DNA of 64,000 bases, taken from the NCBI GenBank assembly GCA_011037195.1, contig JAAEAF010000397.1, forward strand, positions 182,509-246,508, read 5' to 3'. Source of the stretch: Triatoma infestans (taxonomy: Eukaryota; Arthropoda; Insecta; Hemiptera; Reduviidae). Positions 22,055 through 33,033 of this stretch are shown here, piece by piece (position 1 is the stretch's first letter; each line of letters starts with the position of its first letter). A program made the position numbers and the translations under genes. The notes under the pieces are model-generated. The model searched no databases. It worked only from the letters and a program-made list of their open reading frames with translations, and was not told where the DNA came from.

Positions 22055-25000
22055 TTAATTATTTGGTGGCGCCATGCAGTTACCATCAGGGTACCGTTGT
22101 CTGAAAGCAGAAATCAATTGTGGGTCTACCAATCTAACTCCATCGACTTGATTACCAAGAGTTATCCTAGAAAACAGGAATTAGTTTAATAAAAGTACAA
22201 ACAACAGCCACTATGGCAATGATATTTTTATCATCTACTACCAATTTGGTTGAACATTATGTGGTCTTCCAAACAATTCTATTTTTCTGGTGCCTGGTGA
22301 TAATCGCTCTATCATACCATAAATCTCATCTGGTTTATGCGAAGTTGCCCTAACTTCAGCTACAATTACATCACAATCTAAAGTTCGATTTAAATGTTCA
22401 ACTGATCCTTTTTTACCAACCTAGATCCAGCGGACATTGCTAATTAATTTATTGAACATAAGTAATTTACAATATTTATTTGAATTAACAACTTACTAAA
22501 CAATGTTCCTTGCCATGGTTAAGCCAATGTCCTGTCCTTCCAGTCCTTATTATTCGTTGTAATTGGTTAGTTTTAACCCAGATTATCTCATCAACCCTCT
22601 CGTATCCCCACAACTGAAGACACTCTCGACCTAACTCCATTGCCCTGTTCACCAACAATTGCTGCAAGTTAGTAGTCGATCAATTAATTAGCTAGCGGTG
22701 TATCAAGTCTTAAATCTAGATACTATTCAAAGTATCAACTCAATTCAAACATGACCTGCTTCATGTTTTTGTTTTTTAATTAGAAAAACAGACATAACTT
22801 AAAACGAAATAAGAACTTTAGCAGTCAAATTCAAATGAAAAACTTAAAGGCTTGCTTTAAATATTTTAAAAGCCAAAGGCTTGCTTTTAAAAACCAAAAT
22901 ATTTTTACTTTTTTCTACATAATATTCGAGCATTTTCTGCGTTCCTCAATACGACAGAAATATAAATAAACTGGCCCAAAAATAAAATATAGGAAGTTTA
23001 ATAATGAATAATGAATGAATTTACAACGATAATTTTGCAAAAAATGAGAGAGAGACATTACTTCAGAAATGAAGCTTAGATTAAAATTGTATTAAAAGTA
23101 TGTTCTCCACAGCTTCGCCAAAAATTATCTGTAAGCAAATTCTATTAGAAAAATGTCATAAAATTGCGTTGCTTAACATTTTTTATCTAAAAAAAATCGG
23201 TTTGGGCGGATGATCAACAGCACTGGATAAATCAGAGATATTTTCATGATACTTTACGGTTTCTAGTTCGCCTATCAACAGAAGGTCCTTAATAAACAAA
23301 ATGAAATGACAATATCAAACACTCACTCATTTGAATTATATTAGTCGAAGTTCTCAAAGTGTTTATGAAAGTATTCTGATAATGGTATCCGCAAAATGAA
23401 GCAGACTAAAACTCTATTAATAAAAGTTCAAGTAAAAAGATTATACTATTACGTGCTAGCTGGGTCTATAACTCGTCTAGACTAATACTAACTAGCCAAC
23501 CAACAAAAATACTCTAACTGAACGCTACAACTTTTTAATTACATATCATTAAGTTACATAATCTAACTTTTGTGAATGTCGTTTTGGGCACAAAAATAGT
23601 CGTTTTAGAAAAACTTATTTTATATATGTTATGTCTATTACAAATATGGCTTCATAATTTAGGAAGTAATCTTAAGACTTGGATATTTTATTTCACATAC
23701 TTTAATTATGTTGATTCCAAAATAAGAACTTTTAAAGCTCATTTTTTAACTTGTCTTTTTTAAGCAATAATTGAATTTATTTTCTTTATTGATTAAAGCT
23801 ATTAATTATAAACGAACGCAATCGAAGATCATATCCTACTTAGTATATTCCTTAATTTATTTTTCTGACCTGCCTGTGACCCAAAGGAAGATAACTCCAT
23901 CATCTTGAAGAGCAGGAATTCCTAGTTGTCTCATTTCATCATCAGACATGGTGCCATAAGGTAGTTCCATATGAATATCCCAGGGAGGATCGGCCATAAT
24001 CACAGCAAATTTACCTAGAAATTTTATCGAAGTCAATATCGATTCAAGTTAAAGCAGTTGTTTTCATAAAAAACAACAAAGGAACTTAATGGATAATGTA
24101 ATCAGAATTTACGTTAAAAATGGTAAGCGGAGCTCTCTGACCTATACTCCTGGACAAAAAAAAAATAAATTATCCTGCGTATTGCTTTTAGAGAACAATT
24201 AGTCGCTGTTTCTTTGATGTTGGTATATTTTTCTTTATATTTGGTAATAATGTATAAAAACCTTATCTATCATACAAATAAATCGGCATATTTCAGTGCG
24301 ATATAGAAGGGAAGAAGTGATCAGTAAAAACGTAAAGCTCATGAAAAAACAAAATGTAGGAAGGAATTAGCTCAGTGGTAGCGCGCTGAACTAGCAACGC
24401 GGAGGTTTTGGGTTCGAGTCCAGCTATACTGCCCTTAAGATTTTCTCTTCTTGGGAGCCACGACAGCCCAATGTCCGGTGATGGGCATTCTGTTTGTAGA
24501 GAATACTTTCCGGAAGTCGGCAGTGCACTGAGAATGCTCCGGGCTCCAATTGGCATGGATATTGACGTCCCTTAAGTTTTACTTTTTTTTTTACTCTCCA
24601 AGCTCTCTTACCTAAAACGGTCATGTCCAAATATCTCAAGTCACATTGAATCCATTGGGGTGGATATAGTATAGTGTTATCTGACAATAATTTGCCTTCT
24701 TCTTTGGCAATAATACTTTTATCTTTTTGCACTGGAGCTCCATCAACTTCATAGTGAACATACCTGAAAATGCACTTGTTTTCATCTATCTAAGAATAGA
24801 GAAATAAATGTATTTTTAAGCTCTTTTAATTCGAGACTTTAATTTCACTAATAAAGGTTTACTATTACTAACTATTAACATTTTTGCACTATTTTACTAT
24901 TTTAGTGTCAACTATTTCATTCAAAAACATAAAATTCTAACTTGCAGCTATCCATATGAAAACAAGTATTTAAAAACGAACAATCGCCCAAAGATTCATC

Positions 25001-28000
25001 AGTATGTTTCTGGATGATTTTTTTAAAATGGAGTTTTGTACAATTCTTATTTTCCTTCTGGCATTCAGCTCTTGTCCCATGGGCGCAAAATTCTGTTACC
25101 TGCAAAATAAAAATTTCAAGAAATAAATTCAACTGCTGCGAGGTATCATTAATCGAGGTATTATATATATATCTGGTGTGAAACACACAAAATTTTCTCT
25201 TACTCCAGTTTTCAAAGCTGTAATTGACAAATTTTATAGTTATTGTACCAAATTTAATGAAATTCGTCGAAGTTCGTCGAGATCTAAAAAAACCTAGCCA
25301 GTAAAAACGCACTTCCTGTTTGCTAAAATTCTTGAAACTCGGAATTTTGGCAATCTATTTATGATAGGACTTTAGAAGGAAACATAACCCTGCCCTTCCC
25401 CCAAAAGCCCCCTTAAATGATTTTACCAAGAGAAATGTTTCAAATAAAAGTTGTAGCTCTTTATATGTAGTTGACATTCCTAGTTTAAAGCAAATCGTTG
25501 GAGCCGCATCTTCGGAATTTTAACCACACATTTAATTATAATTAATATTATTTAGTTGACACAATTGTTTTAGAGGAAAACCTAACCCCACCCCTTCCTC
25601 AAAAGTACGCTTAAATGAATTTTTCGAGAGAAATGTTTCAAATAAAAGATTAGATCTTTGTAGGTGTAGTTGATATAACCAGTTTGAAGAAAATCATCGG
25701 AGCCATTTTTGAGAAAATCGCAATTCATACATACAAATTTCAATTCAAATTTAATTAAGTCACTTTTTAAAAACAAATTTATTTAGTAGACATACAAACT
25801 TATACAATATATACTTGAATAAGTGAGATGTTATCAGTACGACAGACAAACAAGGAATTCTTTATATATCATCTCCATACTAAACAATTCCAAATGATCT
25901 TCTGTAAATAATGGTAGCTTAAGAAAGTAAGTTATTTTTGTTTTTTGTATTTTACAATCAACTTTTAATATATCCTCAAAATTCATGATATATTTAAATT
26001 TTACTTCAATTAATAGTTGTAACTTATAATAGTTTTCTATGATTTTAATATACTGAATAATTGGTGTGTACTTATTATGCTCGGGTGTAATGCTCTAAGT
26101 TTACAAAATGTAAGGGAGTTTTCAATATCTTGCAAAATATTTAATAGTAAGTGGTAAAGAATTTGTAGTTGCTTAAAGGCATCTTTAATAATTGTAATTT
26201 CCGTATTTTTTCTAATAGTTTTGTCAATAAGAAGTAGTTTGGTTTCTAGTTCTTGGCCGTTACATTGGATTATTTGTATTGTTTCATTAAATTTTTAAAT
26301 AGCTCTTAAATTGAGTACATTGCTTTCATTTGTCATCGTTTAAATGAATTTTTCGAGAGAAATGTTTCAAATAAAAGATTAGATCTTTGTAGGTGTAGTT
26401 GATATAAGCAGTTTGAAGAAAATCATCGGAGCCATTTTTGAGAAAATCGCAATTCATACATACAAATTTCAATTCAAATTTAATTAAGTCACTTTTTAAA
26501 AACAAATTTATTTAGTAGACATACAAACTTATACAATATATACTTGAATAAGTGAGATGTTATCAGTACGACAGACAAACAAGGAATTCTTTATATATCA
26601 TCTCCATACTAAACAATTCCAAATGATCTTCTGTAAATAATGGTAGCTTAAGAAAGTAAGTTATTTTTGTTTTTTGTAATTTACAATCAGCTTTTAATAT
26701 ATCCTCAAAATTCATGATATATTTAAATTTTACTTCAATTAATAGTTGTAACTTAATAGTTTTCTATGATTTTAATATACTGAATCATTGGTGTGTACTT
26801 ATTATGCTCGGGTGTAATGTTCTAAGTTTACAAAATGTAAGGGAGTTTTCAATATCTTGCAAAATATTTAATAGTAAGTGGTAAAGAATTTGTAGTTGCT
26901 TAAAGGCATCTTTAATAATTGTAATTTCCGTATTTTTTCTAATAGTTTTGTCAATAAGAAGTAGTTTGGTTTCTAGTTCTTGGCCGTTACATTGGATTAT
27001 TTGTATTGTTTCATTAAATTTTTAAATAGCTCTTAAATTGAGTACATTGCTTTCATTTGTTTTTGTAAACTGTTTTCGTTCGTCTTCATGTGTTCTAAGA
27101 TCTTGTTAATGTTTTCACCGTCTGAGCTATCTAAATTTCCAGTTATACTTTTTATGATGCTTCCTAGGCCGTTAATGATACCTCGTTTCTTAGTGTCGGT
27201 GTTGTGAATTAGTATGTGATCAATGTTGTCATCAATAAGGGATTTAGTGTAATTAATTAAGTTGATGTGGGGTGTAATTACCTCAAGTATAGTTTTATTA
27301 AATTGTACGTATTGTAAAAGTCGATTTTCTTGACTATTCAATATGTTAAATTCTGAGAATAGACATTCGATGTCATAATAGTGGACTAAAGTGTGTTCGG
27401 CAACTTGTAGTCCCGCAGTTCTTAGTCTTATGGGTAATAGTCCGATGTTGTTGGTTATTTCTTTTATCTCAATAGTTATGCAGGGGGAGAACACCATGAG
27501 GGGTCTGCAACATTAGTGTAAGAATAAGTTTTCTTTCGTGGTGGTTTTATGTTAGATAGGTGTATTTTGGGTTTTGTATTATGATGGGTTTTCACAATTT
27601 TAGAGCTTTTCTTGTTTTTATCCACCGATCTGATCTTTTCTTTTTTGTATTGCGCCTTTAGTTTTGATTGTTTCTGTTTGTTTTGTATGTAAACAGTTTC
27701 TGGTATTTCTGTTCTGGTTTTATTCCTTTCGTTAATTACCTTTTCCTTTACAGTTAGATTTCTTTCGTTTATCATTTTATATATGACTTTAGTTTTCTCT
27801 TTGTGATCATTAATGTAATTATTTACTAGTTTGGAATGCAAGTCTATATGTAATGGGGATTCAAGTTCGAGATATCCGTTAATTATTTCTTATTTCTATT
27901 GGTCTTGTTTGCGTAACTGAGTGAATTGTATTGCTGTATGCGAGAATGGCGTAATTTATTTTGCTTTTTATTGTTGCGTCTTTGAATTGTACTTGATTGT

Positions 28001-31000
28001 TTAAGAGTCGAATATGCTCTATTAATATAGAGTGGAATCGCTCTATTATTCCGTTTGATTCAGCGTGTTGGGATGATATGAAATGTATCTTTATTTTGTG
28101 TAATTGTAGAAGTTCTATAAGTAGAAAATTATTAAATTTAACCCCGTTGTCGGAGACGATTTGAATGGGAGTGTTGTGTTTTCCAAAGTATTTTATTAAT
28201 TTATTAACAAATTCTATATCCTGACATGATTTTAACATGTAAGCTTGAGAATATCTCGAAAAAGTGTCTATTTTAGTCAGGAATTTGGTATTATTTAAAG
28301 TAATACTGTCGATATATACAATTTCGAAATGCTTTGTCGGTGTTGGTGTAATGTTAAATTTTAATTGCAGAGGGCATCTTTCATATTTAGTAGTACAGAT
28401 TATTCACATTGATTGATATAAGTTTGTATTGATTTTCTCTGGTTCGGCCAGTAGTATCTTTTTTTGATAGCATTATCAGTTTCGTCTATTCCTCTGTAAT
28501 TATTCTTTCCTGCGTGGTAGTTTTCAATTGTTTCTTTAATGTCGTCTTCGCTTTCTATGTCTATTAATTTTTGTGTATAACGAGTTGCAGGTTTAAAATA
28601 TTTTGAAAGTACTGAGTAATATTTTTCATAAATGTCATTTTCAAAATAAACATTTAGTTCTAGGAACAATATAGATTTAATAAAATTAACTACGTCATTT
28701 TCAAATTCATTCTTTGAGAATTGAACAAGAATTCTTTGCTTGCTTTTATTAAATAAATGTATTATTTGGGGTTTCGCTGGCCCGAATTCTACTTCTGAAA
28801 TAATGATCTGATTACTTTCTTTATTTACAGGACCTTCTGCTATAGGTAGTTCAATTACGGTGTTACCATTAACATCGAGTGAACAGTAACACCATCGTCT
28901 AATTTTGATTTTTGCCTAAATTTACTAATATAGATTCTAAGTCTGGGTCAATTTGGTCAAGTATATTATCTATTTGGTCAGGTGCGAATTGAAAGGGTGG
29001 TTCTAATTCGTCCGACTCCAAATCTAATTCTAATAGTTCGGGGTTTTGTGTATAAAATTCTTACAATAATTCGTTAATACTTTTGTCGCTTAGTCCGCTG
29101 TCAATTTTGTTAACGCTGATTTCCACACGGGAGTTGGATGGCTGCATAATGTTTTGATCTAGCATGTCTTGTATTTGTGTTTCGACTTCTTTCTTAAATA
29201 CTTGCGGGTATCTGTAAGATCTTGTGTAAATAGGTATTTCGTCTTGTTCTTATTGAGTGCTTAACCTGGTTGGTGAATGTCAGAGGTTCGTTTTCGGTAT
29301 GGAAAATGTCGGAGCAGTTTTTTGGTAAATTGATTATAGCAGTTTTTTCCTCATAATTCATATGTCAGTTCTAATTTTAGTTAAGTGTAATCGGTTGTTC
29401 TGTAATTTGTGGTTTCTGTTTGGTATAATGCAGGTTATGACTTGTTGGGTTGTGGTGTTTTTTGGTAATGTATTTTAATTTTAATATGCGGTGTAACTAA
29501 CCAATTATTTTTTAAGTCAATATGTGCGTTCAAGTATTTTAAAGTATCTAGTCCAAGTAGCACGTCGAAACGGTTGTGGAATTTAAATATTCTAAATTTT
29601 AGTTTTAATTCATTTATTTTGAATAAATCAGAACAAGGCTCAAGGGTGCTGAATTTTCCAATAGAAGTTCCATGTGTAGTGGAAATTCTGAATGGATCGG
29701 CAATTATTTTGTTCTTTAAAGTGTCTGTCGGCTACGTTTGGAATAACGAATGAAGTAGTAACTTCCTGTGTCTAGTAAATTTTTGAATTTTTTGTCAAAG
29801 TAAATGTATGGTAAGCAACTTCTTCAGAATGAGTCATTAAGTAATATTCTGGGATTGGCCGGGATCGTCTAAAAAATGATTTTCATTAGTTTGTTCATCA
29901 TTCGTAGTTTCATTTGTGTTGTATAATTCTTCGGCTGACCAATTTGTTAGTTGGTTAGAAGCGTTTTGTGTAAAATAATTGTGGGGTCTGGGAGTTTGTC
30001 TAGTAGAGGTAGACATGGGTGTTGGATTATTTTTATTCAAGTAGGTATTAGGTCTAGGTGCTTGTCTACTGGAAATAGACATGGCCGTTGGTTTGTAAGT
30101 CATCTTTTGGTTCTGTTGACGTGGTATTGGAATAGGGTTTATGGGACTACTAGGGAAATGTGTTTTAGGTGGGAATTTGAAAAAATTGTTATTATGCATT
30201 AATGGAGGTTTGTGAGTTAATGGATTGAATTTAGCGTCTTGAGTAGTTTGTAATTTTAGATATTAGAAGTCATTTCTCAGAAGACTATCCAATGCTACTA
30301 ATGTTTGTGGGTTGCGAGTTGCTAGGTTATTCCATAACGGGTCTTTCATAGATGTAATTGTGTGTAACACAACAAGCTATTCATTTTGGTTGTATATTAT
30401 AGCAGCATTATTGTTTTCTAATGAAAGTTTTTGTCATATTGTTGGAACATTTCTGTTATGTCATGTACTTAATCAGTGGGGTTCTTATTACATTTTTTAT
30501 ACATTACGTCAAGTAGAATACTGTTAGAGTTTTGTTTATTCGAAAATTTAGAAATTAAAAAGTTTTTTAATTGTTGCCAGTTGACAAAGTTTTGTTGTTG
30601 TATGATTTCTGCAGCTTTATCTACGAGTTTACTTTTAATATGGATGAATGCTAAAATTATCAGGAATTTTGGGTGTAATGATGTCAATTTAATGCGACTA
30701 TGCTTATAAAAAAACTTAATTGCTTAGGGCTACCATTAAATGTCGGGATTGTATCAGTATATGCTTTAATTTCTGTTACAGAACTTATGTTGGGTGGTTT
30801 GTAATTGATCTAATGAACTGATTAATTCTTCAATTTTGATAAATGATAATTATAATATTTTTCTAGATGAATTAATTGAATGCTAAAATAAAATACTTCA
30901 ATTTAAAATATTTGTTTACACAAATGAAATTGAGGTTCAAAATTAACAAAATATAAATTAAATATTGCTTACAAAAAGAACATAAGGTGTACCATATTCG

Positions 31001-33033
31001 TTGGTTCCTTGATGATGATTCCTAGATGTCTCGTGTAGAAGTTAAATTTGAAGAAAGTTCGTGACTATGTCGCGGTCAATTAACGTTAAAACGAAATTCG
31101 ATTTTTTTTCGAATTTTAACCGGTCCTATAGACTGCGCAATTTCAATTTAAATTTAAATAAGTCACTTTTTAAAAACACATTTATTTAGTAGACATACAA
31201 ACTTATACAATATACGCTTGAAAAAGTGAGATGTTACCAGTACGACAGACAAACAAGGAATTCTTTATACATCATCTCTCACAGAGATGCTATGTACAAA
31301 CTGCTGATAATTTCTAGGAACAACAGGTGCTAGATCACTAGATAATTAAAAGAGTAAACAAATATAATAATATAACTTACATACACATAGTACCATTTGC
31401 TAAAACTACTTTTTTGGACTCAGGGACCTCAAAACGGATATTTCCGATGAAAACTCGATATCGAAATTTGACACGATTACAATAATTCCTCTTACTAGGA
31501 GTAGGAGAAAGTAAAAATGCATGTATACCTGGGCGCCATTAGATCGAAATCGTTCTGCTAAGGATTTTTCTTTGGCAGTAGGTTTGCTCAGTAAATCTAA
31601 AATTTCTTCTCCAACCTTTTTAGATTCTTTTTCTCGAATTGATGGCATTGAAAGTAAGCTCTAAAACAAATAAAAAAAAAATGCCTTAAGAAATTTTTCC
31701 GATAATTATAATAAATATATTAGTGAATTCGTTTCAATAATGACCAGCACATTATCAAAATCTAATTATTCTGTAATTTTAGAGACATTATCTATAAAAA
31801 GAAGAATATACTTGTAAATGCTGTCAGATTAGCTTGTTCGTTTGTGCTGCTTCAAGATTAATGGAGTTTCTAGTGAAATGGACAAAATATGCTCAGAAAT
31901 CAGAGGCTATAACTAATTTTTACGAATTCAACCGAATCAAACTTACCAATATGTCAGCAGTCTTTTTCTCTCTTTTCTTTTCTTCCTTAACTGTCGTTTT
32001 TTGAACTTTTACGGGTGGTTCTACATTCTCTGCATTTTCATTTTCGCCTAAAAAATGTTAAATGTTTACAAATCTGTAAACTATTACAACTGCATTAGAG
32101 CCAATTATAAGCATGTAGTGTCAAGAAAACTGGCCAAAAGGTCTCGAATTCTTTTTCGGCAACTGGAGGAAATTGTGTAATGACAAAAATAACGATAATA
32201 ATTGATTAAAATTCTTAATATTATTTTGATTTGTTATCTACATTGAAAAATTAAAAATATATAGCCTACAGATTTTACGCTTTGCATCTTTTTCGGCTGA
32301 CAATTGTCGAGAGGAAGCTCCTTCATTCTGAACTTCAATTATCATTGCTTGGAGTTTTACATGTTCAACAGAAAATATTTCAAGGGAACCCAAGTTTTCT
32401 TGATTTTCCTTAAGGCTGAAAAAACAACAACAGCAATTTACTGCAAGGCGCTCTATAGATGATGGTGGTTATGCAAAATGAAATTACTCTCCCAAAATGT
32501 ATACCTAATTAACTGTTGTGTCGCAAATTTTTGCAGTAGATTATCTACAATTTCTTGACTAACGGGCTTAGAAAGTTTTTTCGTCAGAATGGAATACAGT
32601 GTTTGCGAATTACAAGGTAAATTAGGTGATATTTCACATAATATTTCTAGTAATGTTCTTTCTATTTCCACATCTATCCTAATCTCGTGGCAACTATCTT
32701 CATCTTCTTCTATATTATTAAAAAATATATATACATAGAAATAATATAGGTTCAGTTAATTATGAGAGACAAAAATTTAATATTAAACTAATTATTATTT
32801 ACCTAATTTTATTGGAGGAGGAGAAGGTACATTATCTGCGGACAAAATGAATCCATTATACTCATTTAAGCAAATTTAAAATTAAACAAAAACCTAAGTT
32901 AAAATACAATACCCGTTCCACTCGATAAATTTAAAATATCCTGTCTTTCTTTTTTCCTTTTTTGTAATTTTTCCCTCAAACTATTTCTTTTACTCTTAAT
33001 TTCTTGTATTTGTTGCCAAGCATCTTCTGCCAT
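22055..33033 (-). CDS. METTL3: N6-adenosine-methyltransferase catalytic subunit METTL3 (with one apparent frameshift)
   Basis: Writes m6A on mRNA in the nucleus as the catalytic partner of METTL14. Twelve exons: 33033-32913, 32835-32803, 32709-32505, 32415-32270, 32047-31947, 31660-31529, 25099-24942, 24763-24612, 24014-23870, 22644-22497, 22421-22242, 22166-22055. About 543 residues. The N-terminus has a basic leader helix. Two CCCH zinc fingers lie in exon 7 (from C251; block [16 protein letters not shown]). The catalytic DPPW is at residues 358-361, and the MTase fold ends with [14 protein letters not shown]. Exon 11 is 180 nt where phase requires 179: the frame entering ([12 protein letters not shown]) runs into a stop, while the conserved [11 protein letters not shown] reads one base later. 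The extra base is most simply in the T4 run near 22378-22383. This may be a sequencing error or a real lesion. Intron 6 (6.4 kb) is full of mobile DNA. Confidence 0.93.
22650..23869. other. METTL3 intron 9, no element recognised
   Basis: About 1.2 kb of AT-rich intron. No repeat shared with the rest of the window was noticed and no extra exon is needed. Confidence 0.4.
24359..24577 (+). repeat. tRNA-derived SINE (family S), full-length copy in METTL3 intron 8
   Basis: Pol III head with A box TAGCTCAGTGG (24368-24378) and B box GGTTCGAGTCC (24411-24421). A unique body follows, containing 'gtccggtgatggg' and 'cggaagtcggcagtg' and ending '...ttgacgtcccttaag' plus a T-rich tail. Body matches occur at 49810-49957 (head lost) and 52045-52247 (minus strand). 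It is antisense to METTL3 and lies about 35 bp from the exon 8 donor. Confidence 0.88.
25155..25734 (+). repeat. Family A repeat, 5' part, in METTL3 intron 6
   Basis: Starts with 'tctggtgtgaaacac' and 'tttctcttactccag', as at 63811, and then runs through 'cagtaaaaacgcacttcc', 'aagagaaatgtttcaaat' and 'catcggagccattttt'. It is cut at about 25734 by the errantivirus LTR. Its 3' end resumes near 31370-31517. The section 25367-25560 resembles 25570-25700, so the copy is itself partly duplicated. Confidence 0.7.
25735..25876 (-). repeat. Errantivirus 3' LTR, copy A
   Basis: Matches 26464-26604 almost exactly and 31139-31280 with several changes. Left neighbour is family A sequence. Confidence 0.75.
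26464..26604 (-). repeat. Errantivirus 3' LTR, copy B (from tandem duplication)
   Basis: Second copy of the 3' LTR, created by the 720-bp tandem duplication. Confidence 0.75.
27033..27497 (-). pseudogene. Errantivirus env-like remnant
   Basis: ORF of 154 codons. A basic dipeptide-rich site followed by a short Gly/Ile-rich, hydrophobic stretch and acidic residues matches the layout around the cleavage site of insect errantivirus envelope proteins. It covers only part of an envelope protein (family length about 450-500 residues). The signal peptide and transmembrane anchor are not visible. It is a truncated, non-functional relic, and its 3' end is repeated in the tandem duplication. Confidence 0.7.
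27476..28669 (-). pseudogene. Errantivirus integrase remnant
   Basis: Three ORFs on the minus strand, in order: 28669-28400 carries an HHCC-type zinc-binding pattern ([13 protein letters not shown], then a Cys at the end); 28238-27879 carries the DDE core, with VSDNGVKF (second Asp) and [10 protein letters not shown] (Glu); 27841-27476 is the Lys-rich C-terminal arm. Breaks between them destroy the frame. Confidence 0.8.
29100..30850 (-). pseudogene. Errantivirus gag, protease and RT-start remnants
   Basis: Gag-like ORFs 30687-30469 ([10 protein letters not shown]...[12 protein letters not shown]) and 30199-29837 (Pro/Gln/Asn-rich). Protease remnants follow at 29800-29400. The first segment of RT at about 29290-29120 ([18 protein letters not shown], then DQNIMQPS) runs straight into the acidic stretch that normally follows RNase H, showing an internal deletion of the RT/RNase H core. 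Confidence 0.65.
31139..31280 (-). repeat. Errantivirus 5' LTR
   Basis: Third LTR copy, followed on the minus strand by the primer-binding-site-like sequence. It differs from the 3' LTRs at scattered positions. Confidence 0.7.
31370..31517 (+). repeat. Family A repeat, 3' end, beside METTL3 exon 6
   Basis: Contains 'ttttttggactcaggga', 'gacacgattacaata' and the terminal 'cctcttactaggagtaggagaaagtaaaaa' layout. It ends about 12 bp from the exon 6 5' splice site at 31528/31529. It is the continuation of the copy interrupted at 25734. Confidence 0.7.

Larger units (their letters stand above)
25611..27060. repeat. Tandem duplication of about 720 bp (25611-26333 and 26340-27060)
   Basis: Two nearly identical copies, about 723 and 721 bp, separated by 6 bp. 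They differ by a few substitutions and a 2-bp indel ('cttataatag' versus 'cttaatag'). Each unit contains 124 bp of family A host sequence, then the errantivirus LTR, then the env-proximal end. Because it spans the element/host boundary, the duplication must postdate the insertion. Confidence 0.92.
25735..31280 (-). mobile_element. Endogenous errantivirus (gypsy type), internally deleted, in METTL3 intron 6
   Basis: Minus-strand order: 5' LTR about 31280-31139; tRNA primer-binding-site-like GCGCAGTCTATAGGACC at 31138-31122; gag about 30850-29830; protease remnants about 29800-29400; the start of reverse transcriptase about 29380-29100; then an integrase zinc-binding region (28669-28400), the integrase core and C-terminus (28238-27476), an env-like end (27497-27033), and the 3' LTR (present twice, 25735-25876 and 26464-26604). 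LTRs are short, about 140 bp, and the outer copies are clearly diverged, so the insertion is not recent. The RT/RNase H core is missing and gag is split by stops, so the element is defective. It sits inside a family A repeat. Confidence 0.85.

Noticed and set aside
24359..24430. Possible functional tRNA gene
   Set aside because: A and B boxes are present, but no acceptor stem closes and the sequence continues into a SINE body repeated elsewhere.
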